Assembly: GCF_001546115.1 (NCBI RefSeq)
Contig: NZ_KQ955208.1
Coordinates: 1,102,021-1,166,020, forward strand
Source: Paracoccus aminovorans
Lineage (GTDB): Bacteria; Pseudomonadota; Alphaproteobacteria; Rhodobacterales; Rhodobacteraceae
Length of the DNA: 64,000 nt
Direction of reading: 5' to 3'
Every line of letters begins with the position of its first letter. Position 1 is the first letter of the stretch. This document shows positions 34,749 to 43,443 of this stretch, one piece after another. The notes under the pieces are model-generated. The model made no database searches. It was given only the letters and a program-made list of their open reading frames with translations, and had not been told where the DNA came from. Position numbers and translations under genes: made by a program.

Positions 34749-36056
34749 TTACAGCGCCGCGAATTCCGCCTTCTGCCGGGCGGTCCAGCGCACCAGCAGG
34801 TGCACGCCGGTCTCGGTCATTTCCTCGGAAACGACGATGCCCTGGCGATGCAGCCAGGCGCGGCGGCGGCCGTCCTCGGCGGGCAGGCGCAGCTCGGCCT
34901 CCTCGGCCGGTTCGTCCAGTGCCTCGGCCAGGCGCGCATCGACGGCGGCCAGCAGGTCGGCGATACCCTCGCCCGACAGCGCCGAGATCGCCTGCACGCC
35001 CTCGGTGCGGGCATCGGTGCGGCGCAGCGCGGCGCGGGTTTCGGGCGACAGGGCGTCGATCTTGTTCCAGACCTCGATCAGCGGCACGTCTTCCTCGACG
35101 CCCAGCGATTCGAGGATCTCGCCCACGTCGCCCGCCTGCTCCTCGGTCTCGGGATGCGAGATGTCGCGGACGTGCAGGATCAGGTCGGCGGCCAGCACTT
35201 CTTCCAGCGTGGCGCGGAAGGCGGCGACCAGCTCATGCGGCAGGTCGCTGATGAAGCCCACGGTGTCGGACAGGATCACCCGGCGCCCGCCCGGCAGCAC
35301 CATCTGCCGCATGGTCGGGTCCAGCGTGGCGAAAAGCTGGTCCTGGGCCAGCACCTCGGCCCCGGTCAGCCTGTTGAACAGCGTGGACTTGCCGGCGTTG
35401 GTGTAACCCACCAGTGCCACGATGGGATAGGGCACCTTGGCGCGGGCCTTGCGGTGCAGCTCGCGGGTCTTGACCACGCGCTCCAGCTGCCGGCGCAGCC
35501 GCACCATCTGCTCGTCGATGGCGCGGCGGTCGGCCTCGATCTGGGTTTCCCCCGGACCGCCGACGAAGCCCAACCCGCCGCGCTGGCGTTCCAGGTGCGT
35601 CCAGGCCCGGACCAGCCGGGTGCGCTGATAGGCCAGCGCCGCCAGTTCGACCTGCAACACGCCCTCGCGGGTCTGTGCGCGATCCGCGAAGATTTCCAGG
35701 ATCAGCCCGGTGCGGTCCAGGATCTTGACGCCCCATGCCTTTTCCAGGTTGCGCTGCTGGACCGGCGTCACCGGCCCGTCGATCAGCACCAGCTCGGCGC
35801 CCTCGCCCTCGGCGACGGCCTTCAGGTGCTCGCCGATCTCCTCGCGCTTGCCCTTGGAAAACAGCATCCCGGCATCGGGGTTGCGCAGCCGCGCCACCTC
35901 GGCGCCCGTCACCTCGATGGCGGGCAGGGCATGGGCCAGGGCCACGGCCTCTTCCAGCGCCAGCTCGGGCGAGCGGCGGGTGCGTGCATTGCCCAGGTCC
36001 GGATGGATCACATAGGCGCGGGTCGGCCGCTCTTGCGTTTCCGACAGCTCGGCCAA
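34749..36056 (-). CDS. hflX: ribosome-splitting GTPase HflX
   Basis: GTPase that dissociates stalled ribosomes (435 residues). It has the N-terminal HflX nucleotide-binding domain (FSKGKREEIGEHL), the coiled helical region and signature GGLGFVGGPGETQIEADRR, and a G domain with G1 GYTNAGKS (217-224), G3 DTVGF (264-268) and NKID (331-334). The start is TTG at 36056, directly after the hfq stop (TGATTG), with GAGG 6 nt upstream; no ATG fits. hfq-hflX coupling is conserved in proteobacteria. It is the last gene of a long minus-strand block. Confidence 0.94.
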   Translation of the reverse strand: MAELSETQERPTRAYVIHPDLGNARTRRSPELALEEAVALAHALPAIEVTGAEVARLRNPDAGMLFSKGKREEIGEHLKAVAEGEGAELVLIDGPVTPVQQRNLEKAWGVKILDRTGLILEIFADRAQTREGVLQVELAALAYQRTRLVRAWTHLERQRGGLGFVGGPGETQIEADRRAIDEQMVRLRRQLERVVKTRELHRKARAKVPYPIVALVGYTNAGKSTLFNRLTGAEVLAQDQLFATLDPTMRQMVLPGGRRVILSDTVGFISDLPHELVAAFRATLEEVLAADLILHVRDISHPETEEQAGDVGEILESLGVEEDVPLIEVWNKIDALSPETRAALRRTDARTEGVQAISALSGEGIADLLAAVDARLAEALDEPAEEAELRLPAEDGRRRAWLHRQGIVVSEEMTETGVHLLVRWTARQKAEFAAL

Positions 36057-36290
36057 TCAGTCCTCGCCGTTGTAAAGGCTGATCGGCTGGCCGGGCATGA
36101 TGGTCGAGATCGCATGCTTGTAGACAAGCTGCGACTGGCCGTCCCGGCGCAGCAGCACGCAGAAATTGTCGAACCAGGTGATGACGCCCTGCAGTTTCAC
36201 ACCATTGATAAGAAAAATCGTCACCGGAACCTTGCCCTTGCGGACATGATTCAGAAAAGCGTCCTGGAGGTTCTGTTTGTCGCCGGCCAT
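36057..36290 (-). CDS. hfq: RNA chaperone Hfq
   Basis: Sm-like hexameric chaperone for small RNA-mRNA pairing. The start at 36290 (AAGGT 8 nt upstream) gives 77 residues, [19 protein letters not shown], the usual length and start in Rhodobacteraceae. Sm1 and Sm2 motifs are visible: [28 protein letters not shown] and [10 protein letters not shown]. It lacks the long C-terminal tail of enterobacterial Hfq. It abuts hflX with no gap. Confidence 0.98.
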   Translation of the reverse strand: MAGDKQNLQDAFLNHVRKGKVPVTIFLINGVKLQGVITWFDNFCVLLRRDGQSQLVYKHAISTIMPGQPISLYNGED

Positions 36291-36366
36291 TCGATGCACC
36301 TTGTTCTTATCGCTGGTTTTCAAGACTTAGGCGAGGCGCGGGGCGCTTGCAAGCCGGTGATCGGCG

Positions 36367-37989
36367 CTAACGGCGCCAGTATTCGGGCGAGAACAGCGCC
36401 AGAATCGCCAGCGTCTCGAGCCGCCCGACGATCATCGCCGCCGCCAGCACCGCCTTGGTCAGCCCGGGCAGGCCGGCCCAGCCCTCCCAGGGTGCGCCCG
36501 CCATGCCGGCCGAGCCCTGGAAGGTCGGCGTCAGCGGAATCGCGCCGGCGAGCGGGCCGGTGTTCGTCAGCGCCGCGATGGACAGGATCGTCGCCGTGTC
36601 GAATTCGATCTGCTGGAGCGAGATCAGCATGACCGTCACCGCGATGGAACTGGCAAAGAGCATGAAGAAGATGAAGGCGAGATAGGCCCCCTCGCGCCGC
36701 AGCCGCCGCGCCATCAGCCCGCCGCCGCCGATGGAGCTGGGGTGGACGATTTTTTCCAGCTCGCGCTCGGAATGCCGGGCCAGGGCATAGACGCGCAAGA
36801 GCTTCACCCCGCCGGCCGTGGTGGCGACGCCGCCGCCCATCATCGCCAGCCCCGCCAGCATCAGCCCGGGCGAGCTGAGCCCCGACCAGTTGCGCGCGCC
36901 CTGCCATTCGACCGAGTTCCAGCCGGTCGTGGTCAGGTAGCTGAGCCCGTTGAAGATGCCGCCCCAGGCGGCGGACAGCGCGCTGTCCAGCGTCGCGAGC
37001 ACGCCCTTGGCGCCCTGGGGTGAAACGCCGATGGCGCCGGCGAAATGACGCAGGAACAGCATGGCCGAGACCATCAGCACCACCCCCGCCGCCATCTGCA
37101 GCTCGGGGTCGCCGCGCCAGCTATCGCTGACGGTCAGCTCGCCGCCGCCGGGCCAGAAGCGGCGCGACAGCGCCGGGATCAGGAACAGGAAGATCACCAT
37201 CTCGCCGGCGATGCCGCTGCCCTGCCCCGCCGGGCCATTGACCGGGCTGATGCCGCTGGTCGAGAGCGTGCCCAGCGCCCGGGTCAGCGCGATGAGCCCG
37301 GTCTCGCCCAGCATCAACAGCACCGTCCACATCAGCAGCGTCAGCCCGGCGTAAAGCGGAAACACCGCCCGGGCGGCGCGGATCACCCGATGCACCGGGT
37401 CGACCAGCTCGGTCTGGAAGGCCGGCGCCGAGAGATGCGTCACCACCGCAGCCGCCTCGGCCGAGCGCGGCAGCCGCTCGAAGCGCTCGCTGCGGCCATA
37501 GGGCGAGGACAGGATCTCGAACCCGCCGACACGCAAGGGCGCCAGCAGGGCCACGGCGGCGATCAGCATGAACAGCCCGCCCATCCAGCCGACCAGCGCC
37601 CGCCACAGGTGGAGCGGCGGCGCCAGCAGGTCGGCGGCGTAAAGCGAGGCGCCGGTGGTGGTCAGGCAAGAGATCATCTCCCACCAGGCGTTGAAGAAGC
37701 CGGTGTCGGGCAGCGCCAGCGCAAAGGGCACCGCCAGCGCCGCCGGCAGCACCGCCATGGTGCCGAGCATGGCCAGAAGCACGCTGCGCGCCTGCGGCCC
37801 GGCCGGCCTTTCGGCGGTGGCCAGCCCCAGGATCGCCGACAAGAGCACGACCAGCCCGGCGCAGCCCAGGAAGATCGAGCCGATCTTGTGCTGGTCGGTG
37901 GCATGGGCATAAAGCCCGGGCAGCACCATCGCCGCCCCGCCGATCCCGGTCAGGACCACCATCAACGGCAGGCGCGCCAGCCACCCCAT
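36367..37989 (-). CDS. trkH: Trk potassium uptake channel subunit TrkH
   Basis: Membrane K+ channel subunit, 540 residues, with about ten hydrophobic helices and four pore-loop repeats. Filter-like segments are visible in SCLTTTGASLYA, ALGTLSTSGISP, SYLTTTGWNSVEW and ALTNTGPLAG. It works with the cytosolic regulator TrkA encoded 9 bp upstream. Its place between trkA and hfq in the ntr block follows the alphaproteobacterial pattern. It starts MGWLARLPLMVVL. Confidence 0.95.
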   Translation of the reverse strand: MGWLARLPLMVVLTGIGGAAMVLPGLYAHATDQHKIGSIFLGCAGLVVLLSAILGLATAERPAGPQARSVLLAMLGTMAVLPAALAVPFALALPDTGFFNAWWEMISCLTTTGASLYAADLLAPPLHLWRALVGWMGGLFMLIAAVALLAPLRVGGFEILSSPYGRSERFERLPRSAEAAAVVTHLSAPAFQTELVDPVHRVIRAARAVFPLYAGLTLLMWTVLLMLGETGLIALTRALGTLSTSGISPVNGPAGQGSGIAGEMVIFLFLIPALSRRFWPGGGELTVSDSWRGDPELQMAAGVVLMVSAMLFLRHFAGAIGVSPQGAKGVLATLDSALSAAWGGIFNGLSYLTTTGWNSVEWQGARNWSGLSSPGLMLAGLAMMGGGVATTAGGVKLLRVYALARHSERELEKIVHPSSIGGGGLMARRLRREGAYLAFIFFMLFASSIAVTVMLISLQQIEFDTATILSIAALTNTGPLAGAIPLTPTFQGSAGMAGAPWEGWAGLPGLTKAVLAAAMIVGRLETLAILALFSPEYWRR

Positions 37990-37998
37990 GCCCCGGCC

Positions 37999-39375
37999 TC
38001 AGAAGAAATCGATCGAGACCTGAAGCAGGCGCTCGACCTCGGGGACGTCGGATGTCAGGGCAAAGATCACCACGATGTCGCCCTCTTCGATGCGCAGGTC
38101 GCCGGTGGGCTTGACCACGCGCTCGCCCTTCTGGACGGCGCCCATCAGCGCGCCCTCGGGGAATTCGATGTCGCGCAAGGCGCGCCCGGCGATGGGCGAG
38201 GTGGACAGCACCTGCGCCTCGATCACCTCGGCCTCGGCATCGCCGATGGAATAGATGTCGCGCACCCGGCCGTGCCGGATATGGCGCAGGATGGTCGAGA
38301 CCGTGCTGGCGCGCGGGTTGATGAAGGCATCGATGTCCAGGGGCTCCATCAGCGACATCAAGGTCGGGTCATTGACCAGCGAGATCGCAAGTTTGGCGCC
38401 GGCCTGCTTGGCACGCACGGCGGCCAGGATATTGGTCTTGTCGTCATCGGTAATCGCCAGCACCGCATCGGCGCGCGGCACGGCCGCCTCCTCCAGCAGC
38501 TCGGCCGAAAGCCCGTCGCCGTTCAGCACGATGGTGCGGTTCAGCGCGTCGGCGGCATCCTCGGCCCGGCCGCGCGAACGCTCGATCAGCTTGACGCGCA
38601 CCCGCTCGGGCCGGGCCTCCAGCGCCTGGGCCACGGCAAGGCCGACATTGCCGGCGCCGATGATGACGACGCTTTCCTGCCGCGCGGCGGGCTTGCCGAA
38701 GATTTCCAGCGTGCGCGGCACGTCCTCGGTGCGGGTGAAGACATAGACTTGGTCACCGTCGAACAGCTGGTCGCCCGGTTCGGGCGCGAACAGCCGCCCG
38801 CCGCGCCGCACCCCCGAGACGATGGCGCTGAGGCTGGTGAACATCTCGTTCAGCTGCCGCAACGGCGTGTTCAGCACCGGGCTGTCGGGGTCGAGCACGA
38901 TGCCCAGCAGGTGCAGCCGGCCGTCGAGAAAGGTCTCGGCATCGAAGGTCGAGGGCGCCGACAGCCGCTGGATCGCCGCCCGCGCCACCTCGCGCTCGGG
39001 GCTGATGACCACGTCGATGGACAGGTGGTCGGTGCGGTAGAGGTCCGACCAGATCGCATCGAGATAGGCCGGGCTGCGCAGCCGCGCGATCTTTCGCGGC
39101 ACCTGGAAGACGGAATGCGCCACCTGGCAGGTGACCATGTTCACCTCGTCCGAATGCGTGGCGGCGATGATCAGGTCGGCGTCGCGGGCGCCGGCGCGGT
39201 CCAGCACGTCGGGATGGCTGGCGAAGCCGGTCACGCCCTGGACGTCCAGCGCATCGGTGGCGCGCCGGATCAGCTCGGCATTGGTGTCGATGATGGTGAC
39301 ATCGTTGCGCTCGCCGGCGAGATGGCGGGCGATGTGCCAGCCGACCTGCCCCGCTCCGCAGATGATGATCTTCAT
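37999..39375 (-). CDS. trkA: Trk potassium transport regulator TrkA
   Basis: Peripheral NAD-binding regulator of TrkH, 458 residues with two RCK halves. Rossmann motifs GAGQVGWHIARHLAG (residues 6-20) and GAGNVGLAVAQALE (about 240) are each followed by a TrkA_C domain (RGGRLFAPEPGDQLFDGDQVYVF and EGDIVVIFALT). It is separated from ntrX by a 342-bp region with a long inverted-repeat element, so it probably has its own promoter there. Confidence 0.96.
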   Translation of the reverse strand: MKIIICGAGQVGWHIARHLAGERNDVTIIDTNAELIRRATDALDVQGVTGFASHPDVLDRAGARDADLIIAATHSDEVNMVTCQVAHSVFQVPRKIARLRSPAYLDAIWSDLYRTDHLSIDVVISPEREVARAAIQRLSAPSTFDAETFLDGRLHLLGIVLDPDSPVLNTPLRQLNEMFTSLSAIVSGVRRGGRLFAPEPGDQLFDGDQVYVFTRTEDVPRTLEIFGKPAARQESVVIIGAGNVGLAVAQALEARPERVRVKLIERSRGRAEDAADALNRTIVLNGDGLSAELLEEAAVPRADAVLAITDDDKTNILAAVRAKQAGAKLAISLVNDPTLMSLMEPLDIDAFINPRASTVSTILRHIRHGRVRDIYSIGDAEAEVIEAQVLSTSPIAGRALRDIEFPEGALMGAVQKGERVVKPTGDLRIEEGDIVVIFALTSDVPEVERLLQVSIDFF

Positions 39376-39485
39376 TCCGGCCCCGGTTCATGCCCTTCGT
39401 GAAGCGCGATCCTAGCGCGCCCGGGACGCGACGGATACTGGGAAAGCGCCGGGACCAGCTGGGCAAGCCTGGCGATAGTGGAGAT

Positions 39486-39693
39486 GTCGCATGGGTATTT
39501 GTGGAGCAAAGAAGCCGTTAACCGCCCCTTCATGTTTTTCAGCCATATTCCACGAGCGGTACAGGCTGGGGAGCCGATGACCGCGAGCGAAGAAGCCGCC
39601 CCGGTCATTTGGCCAAAACCTGTCCCGCCTGATCCGCGGGGGTGGCCGGGGCGCAACCTTCCGGCTTCTTTGTTCCACAAATACCCATGCGAC
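39486..39693. repeat. 208-bp element with 32-bp near-perfect inverted termini (ntrX-trkA spacer)
   Basis: The 342-bp spacer 39376-39717 has no gene. Within it, 39486-39517 and 39662-39693 are inverted copies of each other at 31 of 32 positions. Each contains CATGGGTATTTGTGGA then CAAAGAAGCCG. The 144-bp interior has no significant open frame and no evident internal repeat. No clear target-site duplication flanks it. It resembles a miniature inverted-repeat (MITE-like) element or a paired REP-like structure; single and partial copies of the terminus occur elsewhere in this window. Confidence 0.65.
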
Positions 39694-39717
39694 CGTGCAA
39701 CCGGCGCAGGTCCAGGG

Positions 39718-41106
39718 TCACTTCCCCATCATCTCTTCCTCGACGCGCACGCCGCCGACGACGCCGAGCGACTTCAGCTTGCGATGCAGCGCCGAGCGTT
39801 CCATGCCGACGAATTGCGCCGTGCGGCTGATATTGCCGCCGAAGCGGTTGATCTGCGCCAGCAGGTATTCCCGCTCGAACAGCTCGCGCGCCTCGCGCAG
39901 CGCCAGGCTGGTGATCTGCGGGCCCAGCGCCAGGGCCTCGCCGGTGCTGGCGCCGCCGTTCTGGGTTTCCAGCTCCGAGGGCAGGATCGGGCCCGGGCCG
40001 TCGCCCAGGATCAGCACCCGCTCGATCACGTTGCGCAGCTGGCGGATATTGCCCGGCCAGTTCATCGCCTGCAGCGCCGCGCAGGTTTCCTCGGGCAGGG
40101 CGCGCAGCGGCAGGCCCTGACCGGCATGGAAGCTCTCGATGAAATGTTCGGCCAGCATCGGGATGTCGTCGCGGCGGTCGGCCAGCGACGGCACCGGCAC
40201 CGGCACCACATTCAGCCGGTCGTAGAGCTCCTGGCGGAAGCGGCCGGCGGCGATCTCGGCCGCGAGGTCGCGGTTGGTCGAGGAAATCACCCGCAGGTCG
40301 ACCCGCACCTTGTCGGTGCCGCCCGCGCGCTGGAACTGCTGCTCGGTCAGCACCCGCAGGATCTTGGGCTGGGTGCCCAGCGGCATGTCCGCCACCTCGT
40401 CGAAATAGATCACCCCGCCATGCGCCTGCTCCAGCAGCCCCGGCTCGATGCCGCGCTCGGGGGTCTCGCGGCCGAACAGCACCTCCTCCATGTGGTCGGG
40501 CTCGATGGTGGCGCAGGGCACGGTGACGAAGGGTTCGCGGGCGCGCGGGCTGTGGGCGTGGATATAGCGCGCGGCGCTTTCCTTGCCCGCCCCCGGCTCG
40601 CCGGTCAGCATGATGCGGCCGTTCGACTTCGACACCTTGTCCAGCTGTTCGCGCAGCCGCCGGAACGGCGCGGAATTGCCCAGCATCTCGGCCGCCCGCG
40701 CCTCGACCCGCTTCAGCGTCGCATTCTCGTGGCGCAGGCGCGAGGCTTCCATCGCGCGGCGGATCACCACCAGCAGCTGGTCGATGTTGAAGGGCTTCTC
40801 GATGAAGTCATAGGCGCCCTGCTTGATCGCCGCGACCGCGATCTCGATATTGCCATGGCCCGAGATGATGACCACCGGCACGTCCGGGTTGTTGCGCTTG
40901 ACCTGCTTGAGGATGTCGATCCCGTCCATCTTGCTGTCCTTCAGCCAGATGTCGAGGATCATCAGCGCCGGCTCCGAGAGGTTCAGCTCGGCCACCGCCT
41001 GGTCGGAATTGGCGGCGAGGCGGGTCGCATAGCCCTCGTCGCGCAGGATGTCGGAAATCAGTTCGCGGATGTCCCGCTCGTCATCGACAATCAGAATATC
41101 GCTCAT
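39718..41106 (-). CDS. ntrX: nitrogen-related response regulator NtrX
   Basis: NtrC-family response regulator (462 residues): receiver domain with phospho-acceptor Asp52 (MILDIWLK), AAA+ domain with Walker A GEPGAGKE (169-176) and Walker B GVIYFDEVAD, and a C-terminal Fis-type HTH (NISRTAQFVGMERSALHRKL). The sigma54-contact loop GAFTGA is absent; at that place it reads EEVLFGRETPERGIEPGLL. It therefore should not activate sigma54 promoters and may act as a sigma70-type regulator or repressor. The ATG overlaps the ntrY stop by 4 bp. Confidence 0.95.
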   Translation of the reverse strand: MSDILIVDDERDIRELISDILRDEGYATRLAANSDQAVAELNLSEPALMILDIWLKDSKMDGIDILKQVKRNNPDVPVVIISGHGNIEIAVAAIKQGAYDFIEKPFNIDQLLVVIRRAMEASRLRHENATLKRVEARAAEMLGNSAPFRRLREQLDKVSKSNGRIMLTGEPGAGKESAARYIHAHSPRAREPFVTVPCATIEPDHMEEVLFGRETPERGIEPGLLEQAHGGVIYFDEVADMPLGTQPKILRVLTEQQFQRAGGTDKVRVDLRVISSTNRDLAAEIAAGRFRQELYDRLNVVPVPVPSLADRRDDIPMLAEHFIESFHAGQGLPLRALPEETCAALQAMNWPGNIRQLRNVIERVLILGDGPGPILPSELETQNGGASTGEALALGPQITSLALREARELFEREYLLAQINRFGGNISRTAQFVGMERSALHRKLKSLGVVGGVRVEEEMMGK

Positions 41107-43361
41107 TTTGTTGTTTCCTGCTCGTGTTTCTGGCGTCGTGTGGACAGGCGCACCGGCTGGCGCTCGCGCGGCAGGCGGATTTCGGCCATGGCGCCCTGTC
41201 CGTCGGGGGCGTCGGTCAGGGACAGGCTGCCGCCATGTTCCTCGACGATCTTCTTGACGATGGGCAGGCCGAGGCCGGTGCCGCCGGGTTTCATCGTCAC
41301 ATAGGGCTCGAAGAGCCGGGTGCGGTCCTCGGGCAGGCCCGGGCCGTTGTCGGTGATGCGGATGGTGACCGCATCGGGCGCGGCCAGCATCTGGACCGCG
41401 ACCCTGGGCTGCCAGCCCGCGGGCGGGGCGGGGCGCAGCTCGTCCAGCGCCTCGCCGGCGTTCTTCAGCAGGTTGGTGAAGACCTGCCCCATCATCCCCG
41501 CATCGGCATCGACGATCACCGGCTGCTCGGGGATCTCGGCGACCAGCGCGCCTTGCAGCGCGTCGCGCTGCATCAGCGCGCTGTCGCGCAGCAGCTTCGC
41601 CAGGTCGGTTTCCCTGCGGTCGGGTTCGGGCATGCGGGCGAAGCGGCTGAATTCGTCGACGATGCGGCGCAGGTCGCCCGTCTGGCGGATGATGACGCCG
41701 GTCAGCTGCTCCAGCGCCTCGGCATCGTCGCCGGCGACGGGGGCGAACTTGCGCTTCAGCCGCTCGGCCGAAAGCTGGATGGGGGTCAGCGGGTTCTTGA
41801 TCTCATGCGCCACCCGCCGCGCCACGTCGCCCCAGGCCGCCATGCGCTGCGCCGAGACCAGGTCGGTCACGTCGTCCAGCGCCACGACATAGCCTTCCAG
41901 GCCGCCCGCCGCGCCGCGCCGGATCGCCATGCGCACCAGCAGGCTTTCGACGCGGCCCTCGCGGGTCAGGCGGATCTCGTCCTGCACCGATTCGGCGACG
42001 GAATGCTCCAGCCGCTGAAACAGCGGGGCGAATTCCGGCACCGCATCGGACAGCAGCCGGTCGTGCGCCGCCGCCGGGTCCAGGCCCAGCAGGCGCGTGG
42101 CCGAGCGGTTCAGGAAGTCGATCTCGCCCGCCGCGTCCAGGCCGATCACCCCGGCGGTGACCGAGGACAGCACCGAATCGAACAGCCGGCGCTGGTCGTC
42201 GGCGGTGCGATAGCTTTCGACCAGTTCCAGCCGCTGCTGCTTCAGCTGCCGGGTCATGCGGTTGAAGGCCTGGCCCAGGGTCTGGATCTCGTCGCCGGTG
42301 TCGGGCTCGGGGATCTGCAGGTCCAGGTTGCCCTCGCCCACCTGCTCGGATGCTTCGGCCAGCCGGCCGATCGGGCGCGACAGCCGGTCGGCGAACCACA
42401 GCCCCAGCCACATCGCCGCCGCCACCAGCAAAAGCGCGAAGCCCAGATAGACCAGCGAGAATTCCAGCAGGATGCGGCCGCGTTCCTTTTCCAGCCGCTG
42501 ATAGTCGCCGACGGTCTGGCGGGTGTCGTCCAGAAGGCCCAGCAGCTTGCCGTCCACGTCGCGGGTGACATAGAGATAGCGGTCGGCCAGCGGCGTCAGC
42601 GGCACCAGGGCGCGGAATTCGTTGTTCTGCCAGTCCTCGATCAGCACCAGGCCCTTGGCCGCCGCCTCGTCGAACTCGGCGGGCGTGGGCTGTTCGTACC
42701 AGAACTGATAGCTGCGCTCGCCGCGGGCGCGGATGGTGCCGCTGCCGTCGATGACATAGGCTTCGCGCAGCCCGCGCTGGATCTTGCTTTGATAATCCGT
42801 CAGCAGCAGCCGCAGGTCGCCGTCGTCCAGCAGCGGCTTGCGCCGCACCTCCTGCATCAGCGCGCCGGCCAGCAGCTTGGCGTCATTGGTCAGGTCGCGG
42901 CGATGCTCTTCCTGATAGGCCTCGGCGGCGGAAAGCGAGCTGGCCACCACCGACTGCACCTGCCCCGAGAACCAGCCCTCGAGGCCGATGTTCAGCGTCA
43001 GCCCGGCGAACAGCGCCACCAGCACCGTGGGCACCAGCGCGATGGTGGCAAAGACGCCGACCAGCCTGGTGTGCAGCCGCGAGCCGGCGGCGGATTTGCG
43101 CCGCGCGGCAAAGATGCGCGCCATGCGCGCCACCACCAGCCCCGTCAGCACGATCAGGTAGAGCAGGTCCGCCAACAGTACCAGCCGCAGCGCCGAGCCG
43201 CCCGGCTCGGCGGTCGAGAACGGGCCCATGACCGCGAAGGTCAGCGCCGCCAGCACCGGGCCCAGCAGCGCCAGCCCCAGCGTCGCGGCGTTGCGGTAAA
43301 GCCGCACCCGCCGCAGACGCGCGACGCGTTCCCATGTGCCTTTGGACAATGTGCCTGCCAC
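41103..43361 (-). CDS. ntrY: membrane sensor histidine kinase NtrY
   Basis: A 752-residue sensor kinase with a GTG start. It has two N-terminal membrane helices plus a third near residue 90, a periplasmic region, another membrane helix (about 285-310), HAMP (LSRPIGRLAEASEQVGEGNLDLQI), PAS (VLSSVTAGVIGLDAAGEIDFLN), and a DHp domain with RRVAHEIKNPLTPIQ (phospho-accepting His). The HATPase domain carries NLLKNAGEAL and DNGPGLPEDRTRLFEPYVTMKPGGTGLGL. It pairs with NtrX and is implicated in nitrogen and redox signalling in alphaproteobacteria. It follows ntrC by 82 bp. Confidence 0.95.
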   Translation of the reverse strand: MAGTLSKGTWERVARLRRVRLYRNAATLGLALLGPVLAALTFAVMGPFSTAEPGGSALRLVLLADLLYLIVLTGLVVARMARIFAARRKSAAGSRLHTRLVGVFATIALVPTVLVALFAGLTLNIGLEGWFSGQVQSVVASSLSAAEAYQEEHRRDLTNDAKLLAGALMQEVRRKPLLDDGDLRLLLTDYQSKIQRGLREAYVIDGSGTIRARGERSYQFWYEQPTPAEFDEAAAKGLVLIEDWQNNEFRALVPLTPLADRYLYVTRDVDGKLLGLLDDTRQTVGDYQRLEKERGRILLEFSLVYLGFALLLVAAAMWLGLWFADRLSRPIGRLAEASEQVGEGNLDLQIPEPDTGDEIQTLGQAFNRMTRQLKQQRLELVESYRTADDQRRLFDSVLSSVTAGVIGLDAAGEIDFLNRSATRLLGLDPAAAHDRLLSDAVPEFAPLFQRLEHSVAESVQDEIRLTREGRVESLLVRMAIRRGAAGGLEGYVVALDDVTDLVSAQRMAAWGDVARRVAHEIKNPLTPIQLSAERLKRKFAPVAGDDAEALEQLTGVIIRQTGDLRRIVDEFSRFARMPEPDRRETDLAKLLRDSALMQRDALQGALVAEIPEQPVIVDADAGMMGQVFTNLLKNAGEALDELRPAPPAGWQPRVAVQMLAAPDAVTIRITDNGPGLPEDRTRLFEPYVTMKPGGTGLGLPIVKKIVEEHGGSLSLTDAPDGQGAMAEIRLPRERQPVRLSTRRQKHEQETTK

Positions 43362-43443
43362 TGTGCCCGCCTTCGCCTTCGCCGCTGTGTCGCGGCCTTG
43401 CTGTGGCCGTTCAGCGACTAGCGTGCGGCCATCTGTGGCCGTT

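Noticed and set aside
33687..36632. 981-codon plus-strand frame across the kinase, hflX and hfq
   Set aside because: It crosses several well-supported genes in both orientations and has the composition of a frame shadow.
37045..39402. Very long open frame antisense to trkH and trkA (785 codons)
   Set aside because: High GC makes long antisense frames common. It reads as Arg/Gln/His/Asp-rich sequence without domains, while trkH and trkA are clear on the other strand.
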